A DNA stretch of 64,000 nt from Deltaproteobacteria bacterium. Its GTDB lineage: Bacteria; UBA10199; JACPAL01; JAHFST01. The stretch lies in contig JAHFST010000005.1 in assembly GCA_023265625.1 (NCBI GenBank), positions 1-64,000 of the forward strand, written 5' to 3'. Under the pieces are notes generated by a model. The model made no database searches. It saw only the letters and a list, made by a program, of their open reading frames with translations, and was not told the DNA's origin. The stretch's first letter is position 1. Each line of letters starts with the position of its first letter. Below, one piece after another: positions 35,257-43,236 of this stretch. The translations under genes were made by a program, and so were the position numbers.

Positions 35257-36394
35257 TTATTCTAAACGGCCGAACAAAGTCACCTATTGTTCCAAATGCG
35301 TCTATCCGTCATTGGCCGTTTACATCACCATGGAAGAAGGCAATGTTTGCAGTGGCTGTCGTGTCTCCGGGCAAAAGGGTGGCATCGATTGGGAGGAGCG
35401 TCAAAAGCTACTCATCGAAACCATCAAAGAATCAAAAATCAAGTCCGGCGCCAACTACGACTGCATCATCCCTGTCAGCGGTGGCAAAGACAGTTATTTT
35501 CAGACCCATTTCATCAAAAACGTCCTTGGCTTTAATCCCCTGCTCGTCACCTATCATGGCAATAATTACCTCCCAGAGGGGGAATACAACTTAGAACGCA
35601 TGCGCGAAGTGTTCGGGGTTGACCATCTCATCTTCCGTCCCAGCACCTCTCTACTGATCAAAATGAACCGAGCCGGCTTCAAGCTGCAAGGGGACATGAA
35701 TTGGCATGCCCACTGCGGTATTTTCACTTATCCCGTCCAAATTGCCGTCAAATTCAAAATTCCAATCCTCATTTGGGGTGAACATGGCCCCACAGACCTG
35801 GGAGGACAAGTCTCGCTGCATGATATGATCGAAATGAGCGCCCGAAAAAGATTGGAACATGACCTGAGAGGTTTTGATTGGTATGATTTCGTGGGATTGG
35901 AGGGGATCAAGGAAGAGGAACTCCTGTGGGCAAAATATCCCTCCGATGAAGAACTCGAAGAGATTGGGGTGCGCGGGCTTTATCTCAACAATTTCCTACA
36001 ATGGGACGCCAATAAGCAAGTCATGCTCGTCATGGAACAGTATCGCTGGAAGGCCGCCGATCAGGAATTTGAAAGAACCTATCGAAAATTCTCCAACCTG
36101 GACGACATGCATGAAAATGGCATTCACGATTACATGAAATACATCAAATTTGGCTATGGCCGCGCCACCGATCATGCCTCCAAGGATATTCGCCTGGGAA
36201 AGTTGACCCGTGCCCAAGGCGTGGAGATGGTAAAAAAATATGACCACGTCAAACCCAGACGCGACCTAGAGCGTTGGCTGAAATACGTCAACATGACCGA
36301 GGAAGAATTTGATACAATCGCCGACACCTTCCGAGATCCGAGAGTTTGGTGGCAAGAGAATGGCGTCTGGAAGAAAGATAACCTCTGGGATTAA
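35243..36394 (+). CDS. N-acetyl sugar amidotransferase (WbuX/WbpG/PseA-like), module 2
   Basis: A 383-residue PP-loop enzyme. Cys pairs CSKC (Cys16, Cys19) and CSGC; PP-loop SGGKDS at about 78-83; IFTYPVQIAVKFKIPILIWGEHGP and GIHDYMKYIKFGYGRATDH (parts shown) match the family. It is clearly diverged from the module 1 enzyme and its gene order is reversed (hisH-hisF-amidotransferase here, amidotransferase-hisH-hisF there), so the two modules were probably gained separately and may amidate different sugars. The 3' end overlaps the convergent histidine kinase gene by 4 bp. Confidence 0.92.
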   Translation: MSDHDYSKRPNKVTYCSKCVYPSLAVYITMEEGNVCSGCRVSGQKGGIDWEERQKLLIETIKESKIKSGANYDCIIPVSGGKDSYFQTHFIKNVLGFNPLLVTYHGNNYLPEGEYNLERMREVFGVDHLIFRPSTSLLIKMNRAGFKLQGDMNWHAHCGIFTYPVQIAVKFKIPILIWGEHGPTDLGGQVSLHDMIEMSARKRLEHDLRGFDWYDFVGLEGIKEEELLWAKYPSDEELEEIGVRGLYLNNFLQWDANKQVMLVMEQYRWKAADQEFERTYRKFSNLDDMHENGIHDYMKYIKFGYGRATDHASKDIRLGKLTRAQGVEMVKKYDHVKPRRDLERWLKYVNMTEEEFDTIADTFRDPRVWWQENGVWKKDNLWD

Positions 36395-37470
36395 TTGCCC
36401 TCTGCCGCTGTCGAGTCTCTCATTTCCAGCTCAGACCAAAATTCAATCTCCTTCTCCCCATAGATTGGGAGAGAAAAATGGAAAGAAGCGCCGCGGTCCA
36501 CTTCGCTCTCGGCCCAGATCTTTCCCTGGTGCAACTCCACAATTTCTCGGCAAATAGCCAACCCCAGGCCGGTCCCTTTGTAACCACTGCCAACACCGCG
36601 GTTAATCTGAACGAATTTCTCAAACAAGAGCCCCAAATCTTCCGAACTAATCCCCGCCCCATCATCCATCACCGATATCTGGAGGGCACTGCCATCCGAA
36701 CTCGCCCTAATGACAATTTTCTTCTTGGTAAACCGAACCGCATTGGTCAAAAAATTGCTCAAAACCTGCGTAATCAAATCAGGATCGGCATAAAGTGGCG
36801 GTAAATTGGGCGCCAATTCCTTTTCAATGGTGAGATGCTTATCCCTGGCCATGAGTTGAAAATCATGCATCACTCCATCAATCAAACTGGCAATATTAAT
36901 CCGATGTCGGTTGACCTGGGCACGGTCTGACTCAAGTCGTGATAAATCCAGCAGGTCATGAATGAGACGCCCCATGCGGTCACAATGGTTGCTCGCTGTC
37001 TTGAGAATCAGGGCCTGTTTTTCTGTAAGAGCTCCAAAGCAATTGCCACGCAGGTTATCGAGGGAACCTTTGATCACAGCCAGGGGGGTACGCAATTCAT
37101 GGGAGACAATCCCAAGCAATTCATCTTTAACCCGTTCAATGCGCTTACGCGCTGTCACATCATGGCAGAAAATTATAAACCCATGGTTTGATGTCCCCAC
37201 TATTTTCTGTTCATAAATGCGGTCACCCACATGAACTTCTCGAGTGTAAGAATCTTCCCTTGGCTTGCGTAACTCTAACGAGTCATCTGACAGATTATGG
37301 AGGATAGGGTGTTCGATGGCCAGAACCTGCAAATCGGGGAATTGCTTACGTGCCGCTTCATTCAGATAAGTGATTTTTTTTTGCGCATCGAGGGCAATAA
37401 TTGGAGCCGGATTAGACCGCGTCATCAAGGCCAGGGCTTGAAGCTGCTCCGAAGAGTCGTCGACCATCAT
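36391..37470 (-). CDS. PAS-containing sensor histidine kinase
   Basis: A 359-residue cytoplasmic kinase with no membrane segment. A PAS-like domain (PAPIIALDAQKKITYLNEAA) covers about 18-108. HisKA has VSHELRTPL with His124, and the HATPase domain has the N box (FLTNAVRFT), G1 (MDDGAGIS) and G2 (KGTGLGLAI). No receiver domain or adjacent regulator gene is present, so its partner is elsewhere, and flagellar regulation is suggested only by position. A sigma-70-type promoter lies upstream. Confidence 0.92.
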   Translation of the reverse strand: MMVDDSSEQLQALALMTRSNPAPIIALDAQKKITYLNEAARKQFPDLQVLAIEHPILHNLSDDSLELRKPREDSYTREVHVGDRIYEQKIVGTSNHGFIIFCHDVTARKRIERVKDELLGIVSHELRTPLAVIKGSLDNLRGNCFGALTEKQALILKTASNHCDRMGRLIHDLLDLSRLESDRAQVNRHRINIASLIDGVMHDFQLMARDKHLTIEKELAPNLPPLYADPDLITQVLSNFLTNAVRFTKKKIVIRASSDGSALQISVMDDGAGISSEDLGLLFEKFVQINRGVGSGYKGTGLGLAICREIVELHQGKIWAESEVDRGASFHFSLPIYGEKEIEFWSELEMRDSTAAEGN

Positions 37471-37493
37471 CAGGCATGCCTCGACATCTCCAC

Positions 37494-37522
37494 ATTATGC
37501 AATTTTTATGATCACATGACAA
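37494..37522 (-). promoter_or_regulatory. Sigma-70-type promoter of the histidine kinase gene
   Basis: On the minus strand TTGTCA (37522-37517), a 17-bp spacer, CATAAT (37499-37494). Transcription would start near 37487, about 17 bases before ATG 37470. Each element has one or two mismatches. Confidence 0.5.
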
Positions 37523-37557
37523 GCGGTTAATCACCTGTAAATTCAAGTAATTATAAG

Positions 37558-38253
37558 TCAATCTTTCAGGAATGAGCGGAACTGCGCCAAATAGGGATAA
37601 GCCTGTTCGTTTTGAACCTTCCCATCATCGGGAGCCTTGGACAACTGACTTAATTCTGCTTCCAGGGCTGCGGCTACCGCTTTCAACTCCGCCGTGGCCT
37701 GAACCAACAATTCCGACCCAGTAGACAATGATGCTAGGGCCTTGCATATTTTTTTGACCCCTTGTTCCGCAGTCTCGTGAGTGGAAGAATCCAAATCTTC
37801 CAGATCCAGGCCCTTAACGGTCGCTTCCGTAAAGGTAATATTGACCCCTTGCTGGCTATTGGGTAAAGGGACAAAGGCGGAATGAATATCATGTGTTAAA
37901 AGTCGATGTCCCTCAAATCGGGTCAATTCGACGTTGATATCGAGTTGACTCCTTAATTCAGTCAGCTGTGTTTGAATTTCAGACCTTCGTACTGGGGAAA
38001 GATCGGGGTCTTCCGCAGCCTGCATCTTCTCCCGCAACTGTTCCAGGGTACGATATTGCGTCGTCATGGCCTGAACAGCCGCATCCACAAGATTGGAACT
38101 GTCGATCACGCCTATCGCCACTCGTGTCAATTGATCTCTTTTCGACTTGGAGTGATTTTTTGGCTGCTTTAAGAGATCCCTCATGAACCCGGCACAAAGA
38201 CCGGGCCGCCTTGTTTTGTGGGGTATGGCTTCCAAAAAGGCATCGGCTAGCAT
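37558..38253 (-). CDS. Flagellin-like small protein (D0/D1-type helices, no variable domain)
   Basis: A 231-residue protein. The segment VDAAVQAMTTQYRTLEQLRE then AAEDPDLSPVRRSEIQTQLT and NVELTRFEGHRLLT follows the flagellin D1 pattern (L..L...A......D...R..IQ.E...L..E.......FNG..LL). The later GLDLEDLDSSTHETAEQGVK and LLVQATAELKAVAAALEAEL resemble the C-terminal flagellin helix region. The extreme N-terminal flagellin sequence is missing. AGGAGGTGGCACT precedes the ATG and a sigma-28-like promoter lies upstream. It could be a minor filament or cap-junction component, or a regulator that mimics flagellin. Assignment is inference. Confidence 0.6.
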   Translation of the reverse strand: MLADAFLEAIPHKTRRPGLCAGFMRDLLKQPKNHSKSKRDQLTRVAIGVIDSSNLVDAAVQAMTTQYRTLEQLREKMQAAEDPDLSPVRRSEIQTQLTELRSQLDINVELTRFEGHRLLTHDIHSAFVPLPNSQQGVNITFTEATVKGLDLEDLDSSTHETAEQGVKKICKALASLSTGSELLVQATAELKAVAAALEAELSQLSKAPDDGKVQNEQAYPYLAQFRSFLKD

Positions 38254-38295
38254 AGTGCCACCTCCTAATATCTACCTTACAAACGATAAGAACGG

Positions 38296-38324
38296 CTATC
38301 GGCTCAAATTCTTGAGGGATTTTA
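38296..38324 (-). promoter_or_regulatory. Sigma-28-like promoter of the flagellin-like gene
   Basis: On the minus strand, TAAA (38324-38321), 17 bp, GCCGATAG (38303-38296); the -10 matches GCCGATAA at 7 of 8 positions. The spacer is two bases longer than the usual 15. The start codon at 38253 is about 37 bases below the predicted transcription start. Confidence 0.5.
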
Positions 38325-38423
38325 TTGGGAAAATGAATATTTTTACTTACTTCAATAAATTAAGATAGTTAAGTCTGTCATCACCACGGCCCTTTGGGCC
38401 TCGCAATAACACCTCCTTTGAAT

Positions 38424-38729
38424 TTAAGCAGACCGATGAACAACAATGGCCCGGTCGCGGACCAAAAACTCAGAAAACTTAATCCCAGCTTCATAGCAAG
38501 GGAGGAGATAACGCCTCGTGCGACGGACCCAGACCACGATGCCTCGGGCAAAAAAATGCGGAGAATTAATGACAATTTTCTGTTTTTTTTCCAGCCTTGT
38601 CCAGATCACCAGACGGACCCCACTGTCCGAAATATCAACAACGCGTCCCACTAACTTTTGGGGGCTATCAAGAAGATGAAACTGGATGGCACTACGAGGG
38701 GGGTAACGCTTAAGATCACGACGATCCAT
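38424..38729 (-). CDS. PilZ domain protein (probable c-di-GMP receptor)
   Basis: A 101-residue single PilZ domain. The first half of the c-di-GMP motif appears as RRDLKRYPPR and the second as DISDSGVRL (D/NxSxxG), so nucleotide binding is likely. It starts 8 bp after flaG on the same strand and so is part of the filament-gene block; PilZ proteins such as YcgR and FlgZ act on motor output. Confidence 0.85.
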   Translation of the reverse strand: MDRRDLKRYPPRSAIQFHLLDSPQKLVGRVVDISDSGVRLVIWTRLEKKQKIVINSPHFFARGIVVWVRRTRRYLLPCYEAGIKFSEFLVRDRAIVVHRSA

Positions 38730-38737
38730 GAGATCGG

Positions 38738-39160
38738 CTATCCATGAAGTTGAGCCGCAGAAGATGAGGAGCCACCAATGCGCTGATCAATGAGAAACCC
38801 CTTGGCCTGGTCATCGGCAAACTCACGAGAACTTTGCACCAAGTGGAGCAAAACACGGGGAGGAATTGTCTGCACCACATCACCCTGACTATTGAGGATT
38901 TCAATAATGACATTATTGATCTTCACAGAGGAAGGGTCTCTTACGGTAAGCCTGACACTGTTCCCGTCCGAATTGGAGTTAACCTTTTGCAATTCTTTCG
39001 ATTCTTTTTTGGCAGCAGTCGCTTGTTGCTGGATAGGCTTTTCCCCTCGCTCCGCAGAGATATCCCGTACCAGAAGGTCTCCACCCGTTTTTTCTACCTT
39101 CGGTTTCCGGGTCAACACCTTATCTTGTCCCCCACCGGAAAACCCTGCAATGTTAGTCAT
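38738..39160 (-). CDS. flaG: FlaG family protein
   Basis: A 140-residue protein. The C-terminal part (NNVIIEILNSQGDVVQTIPP then VLLHLVQ and DDQAKGFLIDQRI) matches the FlaG domain with its conserved (V/I)xxIP motif, and a Ser/Gln/Lys-rich N-terminal half is typical. FlaG proteins affect flagellar filament length. ATG 39160 is preferred (AGGTGA upstream); ATG 39169 or GTG 39172 are possible. It follows flagellin on the same strand. Confidence 0.85.
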   Translation of the reverse strand: MTNIAGFSGGGQDKVLTRKPKVEKTGGDLLVRDISAERGEKPIQQQATAAKKESKELQKVNSNSDGNSVRLTVRDPSSVKINNVIIEILNSQGDVVQTIPPRVLLHLVQSSREFADDQAKGFLIDQRIGGSSSSAAQLHG

Positions 39161-39191
39161 ACCTATCATCACCTTTTACCTCATAACCCTT

Positions 39192-39225
39192 GTGGTGGCG
39201 CCCCAGTCACCTCGGGCGCCACCAC
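39192..39225. repeat. 12-bp stem hairpin between flagellin and flaG
   Basis: GTGGTGGCGCCC (39192-39203) and GGGCGCCACCAC (39214-39225) are perfect reverse complements around a 10-base loop. No T-run follows in either direction, so it is more likely an mRNA 3'-end stabiliser or attenuator between the highly expressed flagellin gene and flaG than a simple terminator. Confidence 0.65.
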
Positions 39226-39242
39226 GTCAGGTTCGCTAAGAC

Positions 39243-40727
39243 TTATCTCGATTCCAACAGACTCAAGGCAATCTGTGGGATGGCGTTTGCTCGTGCAAGC
39301 ACCGTCACACCGGCCTGTTGTAAGATCTGTTGAGAGGTGAGAGCTGCTGTTTCTACGGCAACGTCCGCATCGCGGATGCGCGACTCAGCGGCCGAAAGAT
39401 TTTCATTTCTGGTAGCAAGTTCCGCACTGGCCAGCTCAAATCGAATCGACTTGGATCCGACATCGGCGCGGCGTGTCTGCAGTTGACGGATCACGTTATC
39501 CAGGATGAAAATACCATCGGTGGCATTGGTAGAAGTCGCCACATTGAGTGTGTTCAGGGCAAAACCGGTACCCACTGAAACCGAAGTGGTTGTGCTGATT
39601 TCATCCGTCGCCCCGGTTAGGACAAAAGCATCATCCTTCACAAGTTTAAATGTGCCGCGATAGAGGCTATAAGCCGAAGTGGATAACATGGCTGTGCCCG
39701 TACCAAATCCGACAACGCCCCCGGAAACTGAGCCTGTCGAAATATTTAGCCGAACGGCAATATTTCTACCGTCAGTTGCCGTCAACACAATGGCACTGGA
39801 ACTGGAAACTTGAGTAGCCGTCACCCCCGTTGCAGAGGAAACAGTATTAATCGCATTGATCAATGTGGTGTTTCCGCTCGCACTCGCTGAAATGGCCGCG
39901 GAATGGAAAATGGTAACTCCGTTAATCGCCAAAATATCTTGAGAACCCAAATCGTTGGCACTCTCATAGGTAAGCAACGTAACCACATTTTGATTGACCA
40001 AGGCCGTTACCCCTGATTGGCCAGAAATGCTGTTAATGGCATTGACATAGGCAATGGCACTTTCGCTCGCCTCAACGGTGGAAACCCCATCGCTGCTAAA
40101 AGAAGTCGAACCAAGGGTAGCCCCATTGATGACGATACTGTCTGGGGCCGCAAAGAGTTGCGTTGCCAATGTGCCGGTCTGAGCCGTAATGGTGAGAGAG
40201 GTTAAAATGGCAATTCTACCAACAGCACTAGATTTGGTATCGGAAATAGACATCGAAAGGGTATCACCCGCCTTAGGTCCTACTTGGAACAGTTTGCTAA
40301 TAAAATTACCCGCCAACAGTTTAACTCCATCAAATTCATTGGCCAACGCCAGACGGTTGAATTCGCTGAGCAGATCCGTTGTGGCTGTTGAAATATTGGT
40401 ACGATCTGAGGTGGAGATCGTATCATCTGAGGCCTGCACCACCTTTTCTCGAAGTTGCTGCGCGATATCAGTCAGCTGGGCCAAACCACCTTCTGCAACC
40501 CCCAAGATGTTACTCCCGTTGGATAAGTTCAGTTGGGCCACGCCAATACCGCGAATCTGCGAACGCAACGACTCAGACTTTAATAGACCTACCACGTCAT
40601 CAGAACCCTTGTTAATACGAAGACCTGTTGAGAGTCTTTCCAGGGCGCCCGTCAACTTCTTGGTCGTTTGCTGCAACTTATTTTGGGCCGATAATGAAGC
40701 CACGTTTGTGTTAATTCTTAATCCCAT
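39243..40727 (-). CDS. fliC: Flagellin
   Basis: A 494-residue flagellin. The N-terminal D0/D1 part is canonical (GLRINTNVASLSAQNKL, ALERLSTGLRINKGSDD, ANEFDGVKLLAGNF), as is the C-terminal part (LQTRRADVGSKSIRFELA, ENLSAAESRIRDADVA, VLARANAIPQIALSLLESR). The middle 170-400 is Ser/Thr/Ala-rich and would form the surface-exposed D2/D3 domains, the likely glycosylation sites. AAGGAGGAAT lies before the ATG. It is the only full flagellin in the window. A sigma-28-like promoter is upstream. Confidence 0.97.
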   Translation of the reverse strand: MGLRINTNVASLSAQNKLQQTTKKLTGALERLSTGLRINKGSDDVVGLLKSESLRSQIRGIGVAQLNLSNGSNILGVAEGGLAQLTDIAQQLREKVVQASDDTISTSDRTNISTATTDLLSEFNRLALANEFDGVKLLAGNFISKLFQVGPKAGDTLSMSISDTKSSAVGRIAILTSLTITAQTGTLATQLFAAPDSIVINGATLGSTSFSSDGVSTVEASESAIAYVNAINSISGQSGVTALVNQNVVTLLTYESANDLGSQDILAINGVTIFHSAAISASASGNTTLINAINTVSSATGVTATQVSSSSAIVLTATDGRNIAVRLNISTGSVSGGVVGFGTGTAMLSTSAYSLYRGTFKLVKDDAFVLTGATDEISTTTSVSVGTGFALNTLNVATSTNATDGIFILDNVIRQLQTRRADVGSKSIRFELASAELATRNENLSAAESRIRDADVAVETAALTSQQILQQAGVTVLARANAIPQIALSLLESR

Positions 40728-40782
40728 AATATTCCTCCTTGTAAAACGTTTTTAAAAACTAACTCTCTTTCCTACCAAGGTT

Positions 40783-40810
40783 GTGACGGAACATTTCTGG
40801 GTAAACTTGA
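40783..40810 (-). promoter_or_regulatory. Sigma-28-like promoter of flagellin
   Basis: On the minus strand TCAAGTTT (40810-40803) and TCCGTCAC (40790-40783), a 16-base gap from TCAA. Only partial agreement with TAAA-N15-GCCGATAA, but it shares TCAA and CCGTYAC with the better promoter upstream of fliD. The predicted start is about 48 bases above ATG 40727. Confidence 0.4.
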
Positions 40811-40877
40811 TAGTTTTTTTGAAAAATCTTTTTTATACCGACCAGATAATAAGCTCAGATCTCGCTGATTTATCATC

Positions 40878-40899
40878 TCCTCTCCCCTTGGGGAGAGGA
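40878..40899. repeat. CCTCTCCCC/GGGGAGAGG palindromic repeat
   Basis: CCTCTCCCC-TT-GGGGAGAGG followed by ATTAAGGTGAGGGGGAGGGG. A small palindrome with a TTAAGGTGAGGG tail, of a type that I recall from many genomes. Here it separates the two divergent flagellar promoters. Confidence 0.6.
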
Positions 40900-40995
40900 T
40901 TAAGGTGAGGGGGAGGGGACTGGGGCTAAGGCCTAATAATAATATAACATATTGAAATTATTAACTTTTTTATTTAACAACCCTGTAATTATTAC

Positions 40996-41022
40996 TCAAC
41001 TCCCATCGAAATATGCCGTTAC
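40996..41022 (+). promoter_or_regulatory. Sigma-28-like promoter of the fliD operon
   Basis: TCAA (40996-40999), exactly 15 bases, GCCGTTAC (41015-41022). The -10 agrees with GCCGATAA at six of eight positions. Expected start near 41029, with AGGGAG before ATG 41053. The cognate sigma factor, FliA, is encoded at 58969. Confidence 0.6.
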
Positions 41023-41052
41023 ATACCTTAAGGGAGTCGTCAGGAAATCGAT

Positions 41053-42450
41053 ATGGCAAGTGGCTCAATCAGCTTTGGTGGGTTAGCATCAGGCTTAGAT
41101 ACTAAGAGCATTGTAGAAAGTCTGGTCACACTCAAGACCACTCAACTTATCCAACCTTTAAAAAATAAACTATCAGTTCTTAGCGCAAAAAAACTCTCTC
41201 TTCCAACCATAGAAGGGGTTTTTAAGAACCTCCGTACCGCAGCGCTTAACCTCAGAGACGGAAACGCCTTCAACCCAAAAGCAGCCACTTCATCGATTAC
41301 AACAGTGGCTAAAATTAATTCTGTCAACTCATCTACGGCAGTCTCTGGCACCTATGATTTAACCGCGGTCGGTCAACTGGCCCAGCCTGATCGGGTCATT
41401 TTTACTGGAGTAGCCGATAAGGACTCAACCCAATTTGGCACGGGAACAATCACGTTGACCTACAAAAGCGTCACCACCAACATTACCATTGATTCTACCA
41501 ACAACACCTTACAAGGTATTGCCACCGCCATCAATAGTGCCAGTGCCGGGGTAACCGCTACTATCATAAATGATGGTAGCGACTCGACCCCGTATCGCCT
41601 GACACTCACAGCCAATGTCAGCGGTTCGGACACCACTATCGGTACCACGATTACCGGCCCAACCATTACCGTCGATGCAGTCTCGTCCGCCACAACAGCC
41701 AATGAACCACAAAACGCCACTTTCAAAATCAACGGCGTCTCTATGTCTAGCAAGAGTAACACCGTATCTGAGGCTATTGCCGGGTTAGCTTTCGACCTGC
41801 TATCAACAGATACTACCAATACGATCACCCTGAAAATAAAACAGGACACCGCCGGTATCGTTGCTAAAATTACCTCATTTGTCACCGCCTATGCCAATCT
41901 AAGAAGCGCCCTGAAAGTCACTGTGGAGGCCGATCCCATTACGGGGAAATTTAGCCCCCTAGGACGTGATGTCACTTTTTCCAGTGCGAAGATCAACATC
42001 CAAAAGATCATGGGACGAACATTTAACAGTTTGGCCGGCTATAGTCTTAATTCCCTAGCCCAAATTGGCATCACCAGTGACAGTACGGGGGCGTTGCAAG
42101 TGGACACCTCAAAACTAACACAAGTCGTTGATAGTAGTTTGACCAATGTCAGCCTGCTCTTCCAGGGAAACTCTTCTGAGAATGGCATCGCTGAAGATAT
42201 GTATACCTATGTGGATAATATGACCAATGCCGGGGGAACCTTTGATGACAAAATGACAGATATTGACACTCAGACCCAGAGATTGCAGAAATTAAGTCTG
42301 GAGCGTCAAAATACTGTCGATGCTTATCAAAAGAAGCTTCAGGATCAATTCAACCGCTTGGAGAAAACAATTAATTTACTCAAGTCTCAGGAATCACAAC
42401 TTAGCTCCTTCACAAGTCTTTATTCCAATAGCTCCAATAAATTACTGTAA
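41053..42450 (+). CDS. fliD: Flagellar hook-associated protein 2 (filament cap)
   Basis: A 465-residue FliD. N-terminus SFGGLASGLDTKSIVESLV is typical, followed by coiled-coil helices and a Ser/Thr-rich middle. The C-terminal domain has ENGIAEDMYTYVDNMTNAGG, IDTQTQRLQKLSLERQ and a final coiled coil with FNRLEKTINLLKSQESQL. It caps the filament and folds exported flagellin. AAGGGAG lies just downstream of the promoter and serves the start. fliS follows by 16 bp. Confidence 0.96.
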   Translation: MASGSISFGGLASGLDTKSIVESLVTLKTTQLIQPLKNKLSVLSAKKLSLPTIEGVFKNLRTAALNLRDGNAFNPKAATSSITTVAKINSVNSSTAVSGTYDLTAVGQLAQPDRVIFTGVADKDSTQFGTGTITLTYKSVTTNITIDSTNNTLQGIATAINSASAGVTATIINDGSDSTPYRLTLTANVSGSDTTIGTTITGPTITVDAVSSATTANEPQNATFKINGVSMSSKSNTVSEAIAGLAFDLLSTDTTNTITLKIKQDTAGIVAKITSFVTAYANLRSALKVTVEADPITGKFSPLGRDVTFSSAKINIQKIMGRTFNSLAGYSLNSLAQIGITSDSTGALQVDTSKLTQVVDSSLTNVSLLFQGNSSENGIAEDMYTYVDNMTNAGGTFDDKMTDIDTQTQRLQKLSLERQNTVDAYQKKLQDQFNRLEKTINLLKSQESQLSSFTSLYSNSSNKLL

Positions 42451-42466
42451 AAGGGAGGTAAATATT

Positions 42467-42850
42467 ATGAACCAAATGCTTTCATCATACCAACACACGG
42501 CGGTCAGCAGCATAGCCAATTCTAGGCCAGAAACATTAATGGTGATGCTTTACGAAGGGATGATTAGCAAGGTGAAGCAAGCCATTGAGAAATTTGATGC
42601 CGGCCAAGTTGTCCAGGCAAGAGAGGCAATTATACGCACCATGAGAATTGCCGATGCCCTTCAGGAAAACCTCAATATGGAGAATGGGGGGGAGGTAGTT
42701 AAAAATTTAGAGCGGCTGTACGATTATCTCATTACCGAGTTGGCAAGCGCCAATCGTGCGGACAGCCCAAAGTCATCTCTCTATAACGTCTTAAAGGTGT
42801 TGGAACCTTTGAGGGATGGGTTTAAACAATTGGAGCAAAAACAACCATGA
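42467..42850 (+). CDS. fliS: Flagellin export chaperone FliS
   Basis: A 127-residue helical protein with the family signature YQHTAVSSIANSRPETLMVMLYEG at its N-terminus (shown in part), ALQENLNMENGGEVVKNLERL and LYDYLITELASAN. It binds the flagellin C-terminus and stops early polymerisation. ATG 42467 is preceded by AAGGGAGG; a longer reading from 42320 would run through the fliD gene. It overlaps the next gene by ATGA. Confidence 0.95.
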   Translation: MNQMLSSYQHTAVSSIANSRPETLMVMLYEGMISKVKQAIEKFDAGQVVQAREAIIRTMRIADALQENLNMENGGEVVKNLERLYDYLITELASANRADSPKSSLYNVLKVLEPLRDGFKQLEQKQP

Positions 42851-43236
42851 ATACCCCCAGCCTGCAGGAAAGCAACCTGTGGATCCGCCAATACAAGGTC
42901 CTGACGGAGATTCATGCCGTCGGGATGCAGATCCTCATTGATGCGCAACTCCCCAACCAATCCAGGTTGCCGAACCATTGGGGGCGTCTGGACCAGCTTT
43001 GGAAAAATTTTCAAGAGCTTTCTTCTGAGTCAGAGAGGGATCTCATGCCCGCAGATCCGGAACTGCGCGCGAACCTCCTGACTCAGGCAAAGGCAAACGC
43101 GGATCTTTTTCGATCCCTGCAACACCACTGCTTGGCACTGCAAGAAAATATTAAAAATATTTTACCCCGCGTGAAACATTGGGGAGATAACGAGCTGGTT
43201 GGCTTTGCCACCAGCACCATCCGGGTCAAGGCATGA
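42847..43236 (+). CDS. Small protein in the fliT position (putative flagellar chaperone)
   Basis: A 129-residue helical protein with no recognised domain. Position (fliD-fliS-x), ATGA overlap with fliS and size fit FliT, the FliD chaperone and regulator, but sequence similarity to FliT is not evident: WIRQYKVLTEIHAVGM and the helices around LRANLLTQAKANADLFRSL are generic. A FliT-like role is inferred from context only. It overlaps the next gene by 4 bp. Confidence 0.6.
   Translation: MNTPSLQESNLWIRQYKVLTEIHAVGMQILIDAQLPNQSRLPNHWGRLDQLWKNFQELSSESERDLMPADPELRANLLTQAKANADLFRSLQHHCLALQENIKNILPRVKHWGDNELVGFATSTIRVKA

Larger units (their letters stand above)
40728..41052. other. 325-bp intergenic region between flagellin and fliD
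   Basis: The divergent gap holds a sigma-28-like promoter for each flanking gene and a palindromic repeat in between. The rest is AT-rich (stretches such as TTATTAACTTTTTTATTTAAC), with no further open reading frame that looks real. Confidence 0.6.
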
